The notes beneath the pieces were generated by a model. The model made no database searches and had not been told where the DNA came from. It was given only the letters and a program-made list of their open reading frames with translations. Made by a program: the position numbers and the translations under genes. A stretch of DNA of 64,000 bases. Origin: Rubinisphaera margarita. Its GTDB lineage: Bacteria > Planctomycetota > Planctomycetia > Planctomycetales > Planctomycetaceae. Positions 26,741 through 41,651 of this stretch are shown here, piece by piece; positions within the stretch are counted from its first letter, which is position 1; every line of letters starts with the position of its first letter. Location of the stretch: the NCBI RefSeq assembly GCF_022267515.1, contig NZ_JAKFGB010000009.1:744001-808000 (forward strand). Reading direction: 5' to 3'.

Positions 26741-27352
26741 TTAATACTCGACCGTGTCACCCTTCCAGAAGAAGTCGCTGGGACCCTTGTGGGTGTAATA
26801 CGGGTAAGTTACCGCGCCGGCCGGCTGATTCGGAGCGGGGTAAACCAGTCCCTTGGGTTCGTGATAGGAATAGGTGTGGTAGTTGTAGTTGCCGCGATGG
26901 CGACGTCCGCCGTGGTCCCAGCACTGTTCCTGATACTGCGGTGGGCAGTTGCTGAAGCCAGCATAAGGTCCGGTCGGACAGGGCTGGCTGTCGAAACCGC
27001 CGTAGCGGCGATACGGACTCTGTCCGGGTCCGTAGGCAGCACCTGGCATCGGTCCGGCGTAGGCACCTTCCATGCCCGGTCCGCTGCGATAGCGGTGATG
27101 CGTCACGGTTTCATCGTACAGATGATTCTGCACGGCTCCCTTGAGTTCGCCTTCGAAGGGCGGATCAACCGGGTTGAAGCCGCGAACCTGCTGAATGTCT
27201 CCACCTTGTGCCTGAGCCGACTGCTCGTGAATCATGAGCTGAGCTTCTGGGCTCTGACTGCGGACGGTGGCCTGGTTGAACGTGCTGCAGCCGGAGCAGA
27301 GTCCGACGAGCAGGGCAGCAGAGGTGATTGATTTCCAGCCGTAAAATTGCAT
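26741..27352 (-). CDS. Gly/Tyr/Pro-rich lipoprotein, unknown function
   Basis: 203 residues. Signal MQFYGWKSITSAALLVGLC with lipobox CSGC (Cys at about 22) predicts lipidation. The first 90 residues are ordinary (SPEAQLMIHEQSAQAQGGDI); the rest is rich in Gly, Tyr, Pro and His (YGPGQSPYRRYGGF; RRHRGNYNYHTYSYHEPKG), the composition of envelope or extracellular adhesive low-complexity proteins. It contains three cysteines in the C-terminal half. No recognised domain. It has its own downstream terminator and probably its own promoter. Confidence 0.78.
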   Translation of the reverse strand: MQFYGWKSITSAALLVGLCSGCSTFNQATVRSQSPEAQLMIHEQSAQAQGGDIQQVRGFNPVDPPFEGELKGAVQNHLYDETVTHHRYRSGPGMEGAYAGPMPGAAYGPGQSPYRRYGGFDSQPCPTGPYAGFSNCPPQYQEQCWDHGGRRHRGNYNYHTYSYHEPKGLVYPAPNQPAGAVTYPYYTHKGPSDFFWKGDTVEY

Positions 27353-27735
27353 TCCCGGTTCCCCCTCGGATGATCCCGCTTAATTCAGTCGACGGAACGG
27401 ATCAGTCCCTCGACAGATTCCTGATTCTGAAATCGCCGCGGACCGGTGATCCGCATCGGCGTAAGCTGTCTGAACGGAGTTTGTTCGTAGACCTGAGGGA
27501 GTTATCGGCTAAAATGCCCGGCGAATTACGCAGAATCCTCTCATTTGTTTCCCACGGCAGGATTTGACTAACAGGACGTCGTTGCAGAATTTCTCCAATC
27601 GCTGTAAATTCACAGCCCCCGGCTCGCTGCTGATTCGCACAGCTTCCAGCTGAAGGCAGGACGGGAGCCTGCCACCCGGGAGCGACGATGTCGAGTCGTC
27701 CGTCATGAAAGTCAGACCCAAAGGAGTGTGTCGGA
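27353..27735. other. Spacer with one REP-like hairpin
   Basis: 383 bp between divergent genes. At 27655-27677 a minus-strand GGGTGGC head is followed by a stem AGGCTCCCGTCCTGCC (6-bp GGCAGG/CCTGCC pairing), another member of the GGTGGC-headed hairpins. AAGGAG at about 27720 serves the next gene. Nothing else is recognised. Confidence 0.6.
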
Positions 27736-28479
27736 GTGTTTATCGCTGCCTCGACCGGCTGTTTCGCAGATCTCAGCTTTGAGAACGCCTGCACCCAGAT
27801 CGCCGATCTGGAATTCGATCGCATTGAAATCGAACTGAGCAGTCAGCGGGAAGATTTTTCCATCGCCAGTATCGTGGCCGATCCCGATGCGGCCATGACT
27901 CGCTGTCGGACTGCCACGCGTCTATCCATCTGTGCCCTGCATGTCGTTTCGGAGATCGATCCGTCCGACTACACGGCTCTATTCAAATTCGCCAAACTCC
28001 TGAAGGTGACCCAGGTCACGATGCCTTCGCTGGAGATCGGCACGCCGTTCAACGACGAAACCGACCGGCTCAAGCATCTGGTTGCACAGGCAACGCAGGA
28101 CGGAATCCGTCTTTCGCTGAAGACGCAGATCGGCCGGTTGACGGAGGATCCGCATACCGCGATCGAACTCTGCCGGGCGGTCAAAGGACTGGGACTGACA
28201 CTGGATCCGAGCCATTACACCGCGGGTCCGCACCGGGATCAGGACTTCGATATCGTCTCTCCGTACACAACTCACGTGCACTTCCGCGATTCGACACCCG
28301 ACAAGCTGCAGGTTCCGGTGGGATTGGGTGAAATCGATTACAGCCGCATTATCTCCAGCCTGAAACGCTACGATTATCGTCGGGCGTTCAGCGTCGATCT
28401 GTTGCCCGAACTGACCGAACCGAGTCAGCGCGGTCTCGAAATGCGGAAACTGCGGATGCTGCTCGAGTCACTGCTCTAA
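27736..28479 (+). CDS. Sugar phosphate isomerase/epimerase-like TIM barrel
   Basis: 247 residues from a GTG start, with AAGGAG about 10 nt upstream. The pattern of an AP-endonuclease-2/xylose-isomerase-like TIM barrel is visible: an N-terminal strand IAASTGCFADLSFENAC, the helix-strand DRIEIELSS, then GLTLDPSHYTAG (metal-ligand Asp/His region, about 153-164) and THVHFRDS (about 176-183) with the conserved His, and a final GEIDYSRIISSL. The substrate cannot be deduced. It is slightly short for the family (usually 260-290). The TAA stop overlaps the terminal TA of an inserted repeat element. Cytoplasmic. Confidence 0.82.
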   Translation: MFIAASTGCFADLSFENACTQIADLEFDRIEIELSSQREDFSIASIVADPDAAMTRCRTATRLSICALHVVSEIDPSDYTALFKFAKLLKVTQVTMPSLEIGTPFNDETDRLKHLVAQATQDGIRLSLKTQIGRLTEDPHTAIELCRAVKGLGLTLDPSHYTAGPHRDQDFDIVSPYTTHVHFRDSTPDKLQVPVGLGEIDYSRIISSLKRYDYRRAFSVDLLPELTEPSQRGLEMRKLRMLLESLL

Positions 28480-28577
28480 GCAGTTTACTTTTGGTGTAAC
28501 CGTTCGGTCCACGAAAGATGCAGCGTTTAAGGCGATTCACGCCCATTCGCGGACATACGGGAGAGCGATCCGCTCTG
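28477..28577 (-). repeat. E element copy 3, inverted, at a stop codon
   Basis: Minus-strand copy of the 104-bp element. It starts in the TAA stop of the isomerase gene (TAAGCAGTTTACTT) and ends GAGAGCGATCCGCTCT. The outer stem has a C-to-T change (TTCGTGGAC) that leaves a G-T pair. The remaining spacer to 28865 shows no genes. Confidence 0.85.
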
Positions 28578-28865
28578 GACAGTTCGCTCGATCATTCGTC
28601 TGAAAAACACAGCTCCTTGTGGGACGATGAGATGCTGCAGGACCGGCTCTCCGGAAGCAGGATTCCTGCGGGAATGAGGGAATCTGGCGTGGCGGACATC
28701 CGCCAACAGCGCGGGCCACGCGGATTCCAATTGCATAGAATTCAGCTTCGGTTTATCCTCCGGGGCTGAATTCTGACCTTCGCTCGCCGATGAGCCGAGG
28801 TCCAACGAAAGCGCTCCAATGCTCAGTACGAGCATGCCATCACCCAGGGACGGGGGGAATGTTAC

Positions 28866-29795
28866 ATGCATGGATTGCATCCGCGAACAGGTCTACTGCT
28901 TGGCCTGATGACATTGACCACGCTGTTTTCCGCGCAGCTCGCCGATGCCCAGGTTCAACTGCAGTATCGCTTCGCCGAAGGTCAGAGTCGCCGCTATGAA
29001 CTGAAACAGACGCTCACCACGTCAGCCGATGTTTCCGGGCAGGTCATGACCAACCGCATCACGCAGAATCTGCTGCTGGGTGCGAAAGTGCAGAAAGTCC
29101 AACCCGACGGCACCGCTGTGCTCGCCAAGACCATCGAACGCATTCAGATGGAAGCGACCCAGCCCGGAGTCGAGGAACCGCTGCGATACGACTCGAATTC
29201 GGGGCAGGAACTGGCCGGCCCCTTCGGCGTGATCGCCAATTCCCTGGCCGCTCTGGTTCAGCAGGAAATTCTGGTCACGATGTCTCCCCGCGGCGAGGTG
29301 CAGGATGTTGACATTCCTCAGGCGCTTCTCGAGCAGTTTTCTGGCGGGCCGGGACTTGCCGGGATGAACTCGCCAGAGGCGATCGAACGCATGCTTTCTC
29401 AGGGAAGCGTCGTCTTTCCCGATCGCCCTCTGCAGCGGAACGATACCTGGACACGAGAACTGAGCACGGAGCTTCCGTTCGGCCGGATGAACTCTCAGAT
29501 CGAATTCACCTACGCCGGACGAACCAAAGAAGGTTTTGACCGCATTGATGCCGTCACCCGCATCAGCCTCGAGCCCAAACCGAACAGTCCGTTCCAGATC
29601 GAAATGAAGACTGCCGACGGTGAAGGGGTGTATCTGTTCGATCCGCGTCACGGCTGCATCCTGGCCAGTGGGCTGAAGCAGACCATGGACATGGAGCTGA
29701 GCGCAATCGGCCAGTCGCTCAAACAGTCAGTCACGACTGAAATCTCGATGCGACTGCTCAATCCGGGGCAGACCTCTTCGCTGGAGAAGCCCTGA
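28866..29795 (+). CDS. Secreted protein, unknown function
   Basis: 309 residues with a signal peptide (hydrophobic run LLLGLMTLTTLFSAQLADA, cleavage near ADA-Q at 28). A GGGGGGA Shine-Dalgarno lies about 8 nt before the ATG. The mature part begins QLQYRFAEGQSRRYELKQTL, a beta-rich pattern typical of secreted proteins with repeated 'F-xx-G-xx-Y-x-Y' starts; it loosely recalls DUF6263-like proteins, which I cannot confirm. A central MSPRGEVQDVDIP and later FPDRPLQRNDTWTRE suggest a lipocalin- or LolA-like sheet. No catalytic motif. It precedes a DUF1501 gene in the same direction but 220 bp apart. Confidence 0.75.
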   Translation: MHGLHPRTGLLLGLMTLTTLFSAQLADAQVQLQYRFAEGQSRRYELKQTLTTSADVSGQVMTNRITQNLLLGAKVQKVQPDGTAVLAKTIERIQMEATQPGVEEPLRYDSNSGQELAGPFGVIANSLAALVQQEILVTMSPRGEVQDVDIPQALLEQFSGGPGLAGMNSPEAIERMLSQGSVVFPDRPLQRNDTWTRELSTELPFGRMNSQIEFTYAGRTKEGFDRIDAVTRISLEPKPNSPFQIEMKTADGEGVYLFDPRHGCILASGLKQTMDMELSAIGQSLKQSVTTEISMRLLNPGQTSSLEKP

Positions 29796-30016
29796 AGACG
29801 ACCCGAACTGCCCAGCCGACTCGACCGCCGGAGTTCACCCAGAGGATTGACATCCCTCGGAGACTGACTAAAATTCGGCCCACGCATAAACCGATGTTGA
29901 AATGACGATCTCCCTGTACGACCGCTTTGAACTCTGATGCCCGCGGGAGCCTTGCTCCAAAGATCCTCTGAGTACCCTCTTTCTTTCCTGCCTGATCGAT
30001 TCCCGGGAGTGAATTG

Positions 30017-31357
30017 ATGTTGAACGTAAATGGGCCGAAGTACAAGCTGTGCGATGGCATGACGCGTCGCTCCGCTCTCCAGATTGGCGGGCTCGCGCTC
30101 GGAGGCCTTTCGCTGCCTCAGATCCTGCAGGCCGAGCAGTCTCAGGGGATCCGAAACAATAAGAAGGGCGTGATCATGATCTTCCTGCCTGGTGGGCCGC
30201 CTCACCAGGACATGTGGGATATCAAGACGGACGCTCCCGCCGAGATTCGCGGTGAGTTCTCCCCGATCGACACTAACGTCCCCGGGATTCAGATTGGCGA
30301 GATGTTTCCGCGGATCGCACAGATTGCCGACAAGTGCGCCTTTGTCCGTTCAATCGTCGGCGCGACCGGCTCGCATCACGCGTTTCAATGTCTGACAGGC
30401 AACTCCGATCGTCAACAGCCTCCCGGCGGCTGGCCGTCGATGGGCTCAGTCCTTTCCCATGTGTACGGCTCCCGAGATCCCGCCGTGCCCGCGTTTGTCG
30501 GACTGTCTCCGAAGACCGGCCATGCTCCCTGGGGCGATCCCGGTCAGCCCGGTTTTCTCGGTGTGGCTCATGCTCCGTTCCAGCCGCATGGCGATGGGCG
30601 CGAAGATATGACGCTCAACGGCATTTCGGTGGATCGGCTCAGCGATCGAAAGAACGTTCTCGCCTCCCTCGACACATACCGTCGAACGGCTGATGCCACC
30701 GGAATGATGGACGGGATGGACGCCTTCTCGCAGCAGGCCTTCGGCATTCTGACATCGAGCAAACTTGCCGATGCTCTGGACGTCGAGAAGGAGCCGGTGC
30801 ACGTTCGCGACCGGTACGGTCGTGGTACAGCCAAACTGCAGTCCGATGGAGGCCCGAAGCTGCTCGACAACTTCCTGGTCGCACGTCGCCTCATTGAAGC
30901 CGGCGTTCGGTGCGTTTCGCTCTGCTTCAGTCGCTGGGATTGGCATGGCGGCAACTTCAAGCGCGGCCGGGAAGACATGCCGATGCTCGATCAGGCTCTC
31001 AGCGCATTGATTGAAGACCTGGAACAGCGGGGTCTGCTGGATGATATCAGCGTCGTCTGCTGGGGCGAATTTGGTCGCACGCCGAAGATTAACAGTAACG
31101 GCGGTCGCGATCATTGGCCGCGTGTTTCCTGTGCGTTCCTCGCCGGTGGGGGCATGCGAACCGGTCAGGTCATCGGTGCCACGAATCGACTCGGCGAGTA
31201 CGCCACGGAACGGCCAGTGCATTTCCAGGAAGTCTTCGCGACGTTGTATCACCAGCTGGGGATCAACATCGACGACCTGACTCTCAACGACTTGCAGGGC
31301 CGCCCCCGATATCTGATCGACCATAACATCCATCGCCCGATGCGGGAGCTGGTGTAG
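30017..31357 (+). CDS. DUF1501 domain protein, standalone
   Basis: 446 residues. ATG 30017 with GGGAG 7 nt upstream. A weak Tat-type N-terminus (MTRRSALQIGGLALGGLSLP at residues 15-34) suggests export. Family motifs are FLPGGPPHQDMWDIK, GSHHAFQCLTGN, SRWDWHGGNF, WGEFGRTPKIN and GRDHWPRVSCAFLAGGG. It differs clearly from the two DUF1501 proteins at 17-23 kb and has no adjacent PSCyt1/DUF1553 gene, so it is the orphan class. The sulfatase/phosphatase-like fold is inferred from the family; its activity is unknown. Confidence 0.92.
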   Translation: MLNVNGPKYKLCDGMTRRSALQIGGLALGGLSLPQILQAEQSQGIRNNKKGVIMIFLPGGPPHQDMWDIKTDAPAEIRGEFSPIDTNVPGIQIGEMFPRIAQIADKCAFVRSIVGATGSHHAFQCLTGNSDRQQPPGGWPSMGSVLSHVYGSRDPAVPAFVGLSPKTGHAPWGDPGQPGFLGVAHAPFQPHGDGREDMTLNGISVDRLSDRKNVLASLDTYRRTADATGMMDGMDAFSQQAFGILTSSKLADALDVEKEPVHVRDRYGRGTAKLQSDGGPKLLDNFLVARRLIEAGVRCVSLCFSRWDWHGGNFKRGREDMPMLDQALSALIEDLEQRGLLDDISVVCWGEFGRTPKINSNGGRDHWPRVSCAFLAGGGMRTGQVIGATNRLGEYATERPVHFQEVFATLYHQLGINIDDLTLNDLQGRPRYLIDHNIHRPMRELV

Positions 31358-31416
31358 CGTCCAGTCGGTTAGAAACGGTCGGGCACTCCTCGTCAGATGT
31401 TGGTAGCGAATCGGAG

Positions 31417-31435
31417 CGGCGGCATCTTGCCGCCG
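31417..31435. repeat. Short perfect hairpin
   Basis: CGGCGGCA-TCT-TGCCGCCG, an 8-bp stem with a 3-nt loop, in the spacer between the DUF1501 and MOSC genes. No T-tract follows, so it is not a standard terminator. The head here is GGAG in place of GGTGGC. Confidence 0.6.
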
Positions 31436-31549
31436 TTGATCGTCGGGTACGTCGTGACGCCCCCTGCTCCATTAAACCCGTCGCTGCTGGCTCCCCGCAA
31501 GCGACGGTAAAACGCTGCCACGACTCTTGATCGTCTCCGGAATATTTTC

Positions 31550-32053
31550 ATGTCGCTCATGCAGGACCTGCTGAACAGTCCGATGGGAATTGGACGGGTG
31601 GAGTGGATTGGGATCAGTCCGGGGCGGCGGGAATCGATTGTGGCTATCGAGAGCGTTCAGGTGCAGGAGAAGACCGGAATCGATGGGGATCATCATGCCG
31701 GCTCCGGTCGCGGCAAACGACAGGTCACGCTGATTCAGGCTGAACATCTCCCGGCTATTGCGGCTTTTCTGGGACGCGAGGCGATCGAGCCGGAACTGCT
31801 ACGGAGAAATATTGTCGTTTCTGGACTGAACCTGCTGGTCCTGAAGGAGCGTACGTTCCGGATCGGCACGGCGGTTTTGAAGGGATCTGGCCCGTGTGCT
31901 CCTTGTTCGCGGATGGAAGAAACGCTGCGACCCGGCGGTTATGCGGCGATGCGGGGGCACGGCGGAATCACCGCGACGGTCGAGCAGGGCGGTCAGATTC
32001 GAACCGGCGACGCGGTGCAGACGCTCGATGTCGATTCGAGTGGCGCAGACTGA
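31550..32053 (+). CDS. MOSC domain protein
   Basis: 167 residues, a single MOSC domain. MOSC domains are beta-strand-rich modules found in molybdenum cofactor sulfurases and the YiiM/YuaD group, with a conserved Cys thought to carry sulfur or bind the cofactor. Here the key segment is GSGPCAPCSRMEETL (about 112-126), where the conserved Cys precedes ME. Earlier, GIDGDHHAGSGRGKRQVTLI and RRNIVVSGLNLL are typical of the family. No cofactor-biosynthesis genes are adjacent, so the partner is unknown. Cytoplasmic. The ATG at 31559 is an alternative start. Confidence 0.9.
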   Translation: MSLMQDLLNSPMGIGRVEWIGISPGRRESIVAIESVQVQEKTGIDGDHHAGSGRGKRQVTLIQAEHLPAIAAFLGREAIEPELLRRNIVVSGLNLLVLKERTFRIGTAVLKGSGPCAPCSRMEETLRPGGYAAMRGHGGITATVEQGGQIRTGDAVQTLDVDSSGAD

Positions 32054-32216
32054 GCGGTCGACAACTGGAGTCTGCTTGACCCTTTTTGTCGGTGCAACCT
32101 ATACTCCGCGTTTCCACCTGGCTGCGAATGCAGGCTGCAGTACGCCTCTGCGCAGCGATTTTCCCTACTGGCTTTGGCAACAGATCACCAGACAGACACC
32201 GTCGGCACCGATCGAT

Positions 32217-33140
32217 ATGAAAAGCGAACATCGCCACGAACTGGCACAGAACGACCTGGAAGTAGCGCTCAATAAGTCGCGGATGAAGTTCCGCGAGATC
32301 GCCGAGGTCCACGGAAACCGGATTCTTCTCTGGCTGTCGGCTCTGCTGCTGTTGATTGCCGCGGCGGTTTACGCCACGCGCACCAGCCAGGCCACGAACG
32401 CCGATGGCTGGGCCGCTCTGACCGGTGCTCAGAACGCTCAGGAGCTGGCTGGCATCGCCGAGTCTTACGACGGCACGCCGATCGGCGATCTCGCTCAGCT
32501 AAAGAGTGCCGAGCAGTATCTGCAGACCGGCGTTCAGCTGATGTTTACCGATCGCGAAGCGGCACTGACCGAACTGGACGAAGCGAAAACGATCTTCGAG
32601 AAGGTCCTGAATCAGTCGAGTTCATTGCCGATCGTTAAGGATCGTGCCCTGTTCGGACTGGCCTCGACACTCGAAACGACTTCCGGCGGCGATTTCACCG
32701 AAGCGATTGCCGCTTACGAGAAACTCCTCAATGAGTCACCAGAATCTCCGTTCAAAGAGATTACCGAAGCCCGCCTGAAGGATCTGAAGCGTTCTAACGC
32801 CAAGCAGTTCTACACCTGGTTTGCCGAGCAGAAACCGAAGCCGCAGGACTTGGAGCAGCCCCGGGATCTGATGCCGCAGATGCCCGACATGCCCGCCCCA
32901 TCGGGGACGTCCAGCGACACTCCGGAAGGCACAACCTCGTCGAATCCGACGCTGTCTGTTCCGGGAGCTCCCGCTTTCCCGCCGGTCATGAACGCTCCGG
33001 CTGGAACTTCAACGCCGGCCAAGGCTCCCGCCATGCCGACTCCAGAAGGAACAACCGCGACTCCGCCGGCGACCACGGCTACGCCCGCTCCCGCCGGCAC
33101 CTCCACTCCGGCGCCTGAAACCACGTCTGATGGACAGTAA
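32217..33140 (+). CDS. Membrane-anchored tetratricopeptide-like protein with Pro/Thr tail
   Basis: 307 residues from ATG 32217; the frame is open upstream but lacks coding character. One N-terminal membrane helix (NRILLWLSALLLLIAAAVYA, about 38-57) with a cytoplasmic basic start makes it a signal-anchored protein. Residues 60-205 are helical with TPR-like units (QLKSAEQYLQTGVQLMFTDR; DRALFGLASTLETTSGGDFT), resembling the YfgM/tol-pal-associated anchored TPR type. From about 215 the sequence is Pro/Thr/Ala rich and probably disordered. It overlaps rluD by 11 nt, implying coupled translation. Confidence 0.8.
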   Translation: MKSEHRHELAQNDLEVALNKSRMKFREIAEVHGNRILLWLSALLLLIAAAVYATRTSQATNADGWAALTGAQNAQELAGIAESYDGTPIGDLAQLKSAEQYLQTGVQLMFTDREAALTELDEAKTIFEKVLNQSSSLPIVKDRALFGLASTLETTSGGDFTEAIAAYEKLLNESPESPFKEITEARLKDLKRSNAKQFYTWFAEQKPKPQDLEQPRDLMPQMPDMPAPSGTSSDTPEGTTSSNPTLSVPGAPAFPPVMNAPAGTSTPAKAPAMPTPEGTTATPPATTATPAPAGTSTPAPETTSDGQ

Positions 33141-34131
33141 CGACGACAACACGTTTGCCGCGGAAGCAACCGAAATCGATGTGGATCGCCGGCTGGATTA
33201 TTGGCTGAGCGTGCGCTTTCCGGAGTTCTCGCGGTCCCAGTGGCAGAGACTCATTTCGGCGGGCGGCGTCACCATCAATGGTCGTCCGGTGAAACCGTCG
33301 TGGAAGTTGCGTCTCGGCGAGCAGATCGCCGGCGGCTACCCGGAACCTTCCATCCCCGCCGTGTTGCCTCCTGCGCCACAGATCTCGCTCAACATTCTGT
33401 ATGAGGACGATCATATTGTCGTGCTCAACAAGCAGGCCGGGCTGATCGTGCATCCAGGAAAAGCCAATTACGGCGGCACGCTCGTCAACGCGCTGATTCA
33501 TCATTTCGAGAAGCTCAGCGGAACTGGCGGCGCGCATCGGCCGGGCATCGTGCATCGTCTCGATCGGGATACGACCGGCGTTATTGTCGTAGCCAAAGAC
33601 GATCAGACGCACGACCACATCTCCGCTCAGTTCGCCGACCGGACCGTCGAGAAGGAATACCAGGCGGTGGTCTGGGGAAAACTCGAGTTTGATACGGACT
33701 TCGTCGAAACGCACATCCGGGCGCACTCGAAGCATCGTGAAAAGATGATCGTTTGTGGTCCCGATCCCGAAGCCCGGCTCGCCCAGACATTCTATGAGGT
33801 CCAGGAGCGATTCCGCGATTTCACCGCCGTGAAGATGCTGCCGAAGACCGGACGAACGCATCAGCTGCGGGTGCACATGCAGCATCTCGGGCACCCGATC
33901 GTGGCCGACAGCCTCTATCGAGGTCACTCGATCGTCCATCTGGCGGATCTGCTCGATTCGCGGGAACATCTGACCGAAAACCCCTGCCTGATCAGCCGCC
34001 AGGCGCTGCACGCTCACCGCCTGCAGTTTGATCATCCGGCGACCGGGGAGCGGGTGGAATTCATCGCTCCGATCCCGGACGACATGGAGCGGCTGCTGGC
34101 CGCTTTAAGAGAGCATCGCCGCGAGTCCTGA
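33130..34131 (+). CDS. Ribosomal large subunit pseudouridine synthase, RluA/RluD family
   Basis: 333 residues. An N-terminal S4 RNA-binding domain (about 18-75, RLDYWLSVRFPEFSRSQWQR, ITINGRPVKPSWKLRLGEQI-like) is followed by a catalytic domain with HRLDRDTTG (about 138-146), in which Asp is the nucleophile that isomerises uridine in rRNA. KTGRTHQLRVHM (about 237-248) is the second family motif. RluD-type enzymes modify 23S rRNA; the exact target cannot be fixed from sequence. It starts within the end of the upstream anchored-TPR gene (11-nt overlap). No unusual residues seen. Confidence 0.93.
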   Translation: MDSNDDNTFAAEATEIDVDRRLDYWLSVRFPEFSRSQWQRLISAGGVTINGRPVKPSWKLRLGEQIAGGYPEPSIPAVLPPAPQISLNILYEDDHIVVLNKQAGLIVHPGKANYGGTLVNALIHHFEKLSGTGGAHRPGIVHRLDRDTTGVIVVAKDDQTHDHISAQFADRTVEKEYQAVVWGKLEFDTDFVETHIRAHSKHREKMIVCGPDPEARLAQTFYEVQERFRDFTAVKMLPKTGRTHQLRVHMQHLGHPIVADSLYRGHSIVHLADLLDSREHLTENPCLISRQALHAHRLQFDHPATGERVEFIAPIPDDMERLLAALREHRRES

Positions 34132-34256
34132 AGCCCGCCATTGCAGAAGCTCTCCAAACCGGCATAATGGACAAACCCTGATCCCGGATTTGACCGAGCA
34201 GGGGACGAAGACGAGATTTTCCGACAACGTCGAGCAGTCATCCAGGAGCAGCACCG

Positions 34257-34745
34257 GTGAGCGAGCAACCACGAGAGATCCACGAGCCCGTGCCAGAGCG
34301 GGAAGAGACGCTCAAGGAATATCACCCGGCGATGTTCGCCAATCATCCCTTTTCCTACATCGGGCTGGCCATTCTGCTGGTCGGAGGCGCAATCGGGAGC
34401 ATCGCGTTCCTGGTCATGGGAAATCCGGGAGCCGCCCTCGGCTGCTTCGTCGCCTTTCTCTTTGGAGCCATCTCCTTCGGCTGGTGGAAGCTCAATGTCC
34501 ACTTCAAGGTGCTGTCCGTGACCGAGAAGCGAACGCTGTATCGGCAGGGAATCCTCTCCAAGCGCACCAACGAAGTCCAGCACGACGACGTCCGCAATAT
34601 TCAAATGGACCAGTCGTTCTTTCAGCGAATCCTCGGCGTCGGCGATCTGGCGGTCTCCAGCTCCGGCCAGGACGACATGGAAATCGAGATCAAGGGCATC
34701 GAATCGGCCCAGGAAATCGTCGACCTCATCCGCCGCTATCAGTAG
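34257..34745 (+). CDS. PH domain-containing membrane protein (bPH2-like)
   Basis: 162 residues from a GTG start. Two adjacent membrane helices (about 33-55 and 57-80; YIGLAILLVGGAIGSIAFLV then AALGCFVAFLFGAISFGWW) precede a beta-rich bacterial pleckstrin-homology domain (YRQGILSKRTNEVQHDDVRN; FFQRILGVGDLAVSSSG), the DUF304/YdbS-YdbT type. These are inner-membrane proteins of unclear role. Cytoplasmic face inferred for the PH part. It follows rluD by 125 bp and is probably independent. The protein is short but complete relative to single-domain members. Confidence 0.85.
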   Translation: MSEQPREIHEPVPEREETLKEYHPAMFANHPFSYIGLAILLVGGAIGSIAFLVMGNPGAALGCFVAFLFGAISFGWWKLNVHFKVLSVTEKRTLYRQGILSKRTNEVQHDDVRNIQMDQSFFQRILGVGDLAVSSSGQDDMEIEIKGIESAQEIVDLIRRYQ

Positions 34746-34801
34746 AGCCCAGACTGAACATCGGCTGCCATGCCCACGGTCGCGTGGGGCTGGATAGCGG
34801 T

Positions 34802-35096
34802 AGGCACAGAGATGAGTCTGTCGTTGTCAATTCAGCAAGTCTGTGCAGCCGAAGACCTCAAGGGCGGCGAAGCCCTCGGAGGATGCATCGGCCGTATGCT
34901 TCAGCTTGCACGGCTTCGCTGAATCTCACGGGCCGACGCTTGATGGAACAAGACTGGTCAAACTGCACTGCGCCCACGGCTGCGCCGCCCCATATGAATC
35001 TACCGGGGCCACCCCTGTCTGTGGTTCAAGAGTACGGTTGAGGACAAGCCTCCTGTTGCTGTGCAATACAGAGTTAAAACTCTGTACCATCCTCCG
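34802..35096. repeat. Family C element with a diverged A element inside
   Basis: Outer parts: a degenerate left arm GGCACAGAGATGAGTCTGTC (34803-34822) and a right arm (35036-35096) whose reverse complement is GGATGGT-ACAGAGTTTTAACTCTGT-ATTGC, then AACAGGAGGCTTGTCC. Inside is a diverged A element (about 34848-35014), with GGGCGGCGAAGCC and GGCTGCGCCGCCC arms and a GGGCCACCC end. The stem AGAGTT/AACTCT replaces AGAGAT/ATCTCT of the other C copies, a compensatory change. Confidence 0.65.
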
Positions 35097-35144
35097 AGGA
35101 CGTATCATTCTCAGGGGCGGGTTGTCGTTCTATGCTCCTGACCC

Positions 35145-35248
35145 TAGAGCGGATCGCTCTACCGTATGTCCGCGAATGAGCGTCGAATCGCCTGAAACGC
35201 TGCATCTTTCGCGGACCGAACGGTTACACCAAGAAGTAAACTGCTCTA
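35145..35248 (+). repeat. E element copy 2, 104 bp
   Basis: TAGAGCGGATCGCTCTACCG to AAGTAAACTGCTCTA, nearly identical to copy 1. It ends 3 bp from the stop codon of gltD (minus strand), so the TAGAGCAG end faces the gene. Confidence 0.88.
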
Positions 35249-35251
35249 ACA

Positions 35252-36772
<1,521 letters not shown>

Positions 36773-36880
36773 CGTACTGTATTGCGCTTTCGGTCAGATA
36801 AAACTGTGAATGGTTCCTGCAGATCGGGATGGTGGCCGCGGCAGCCAATCCGCCGCAGCCTGTTCCAGGGAGCGGGGCGA

Positions 36881-41479
<4,599 letters not shown>

Positions 41480-41651
41480 CGTTCCAGGTAAATAAAGTAA
41501 TCCCGCCGACTGAAAGCCAGTTCGGAGTCCACTTGAGTGGTCGGGACCATCGGTGTCGATAGTTTGGTCGTCGCGACCGGTGATCTGCCCCGGCGTCCTG
41601 CCGAGTGAAGTGATGCCGCGATGGCATCGAATTTCTGCTGCCTGCTGTGAA

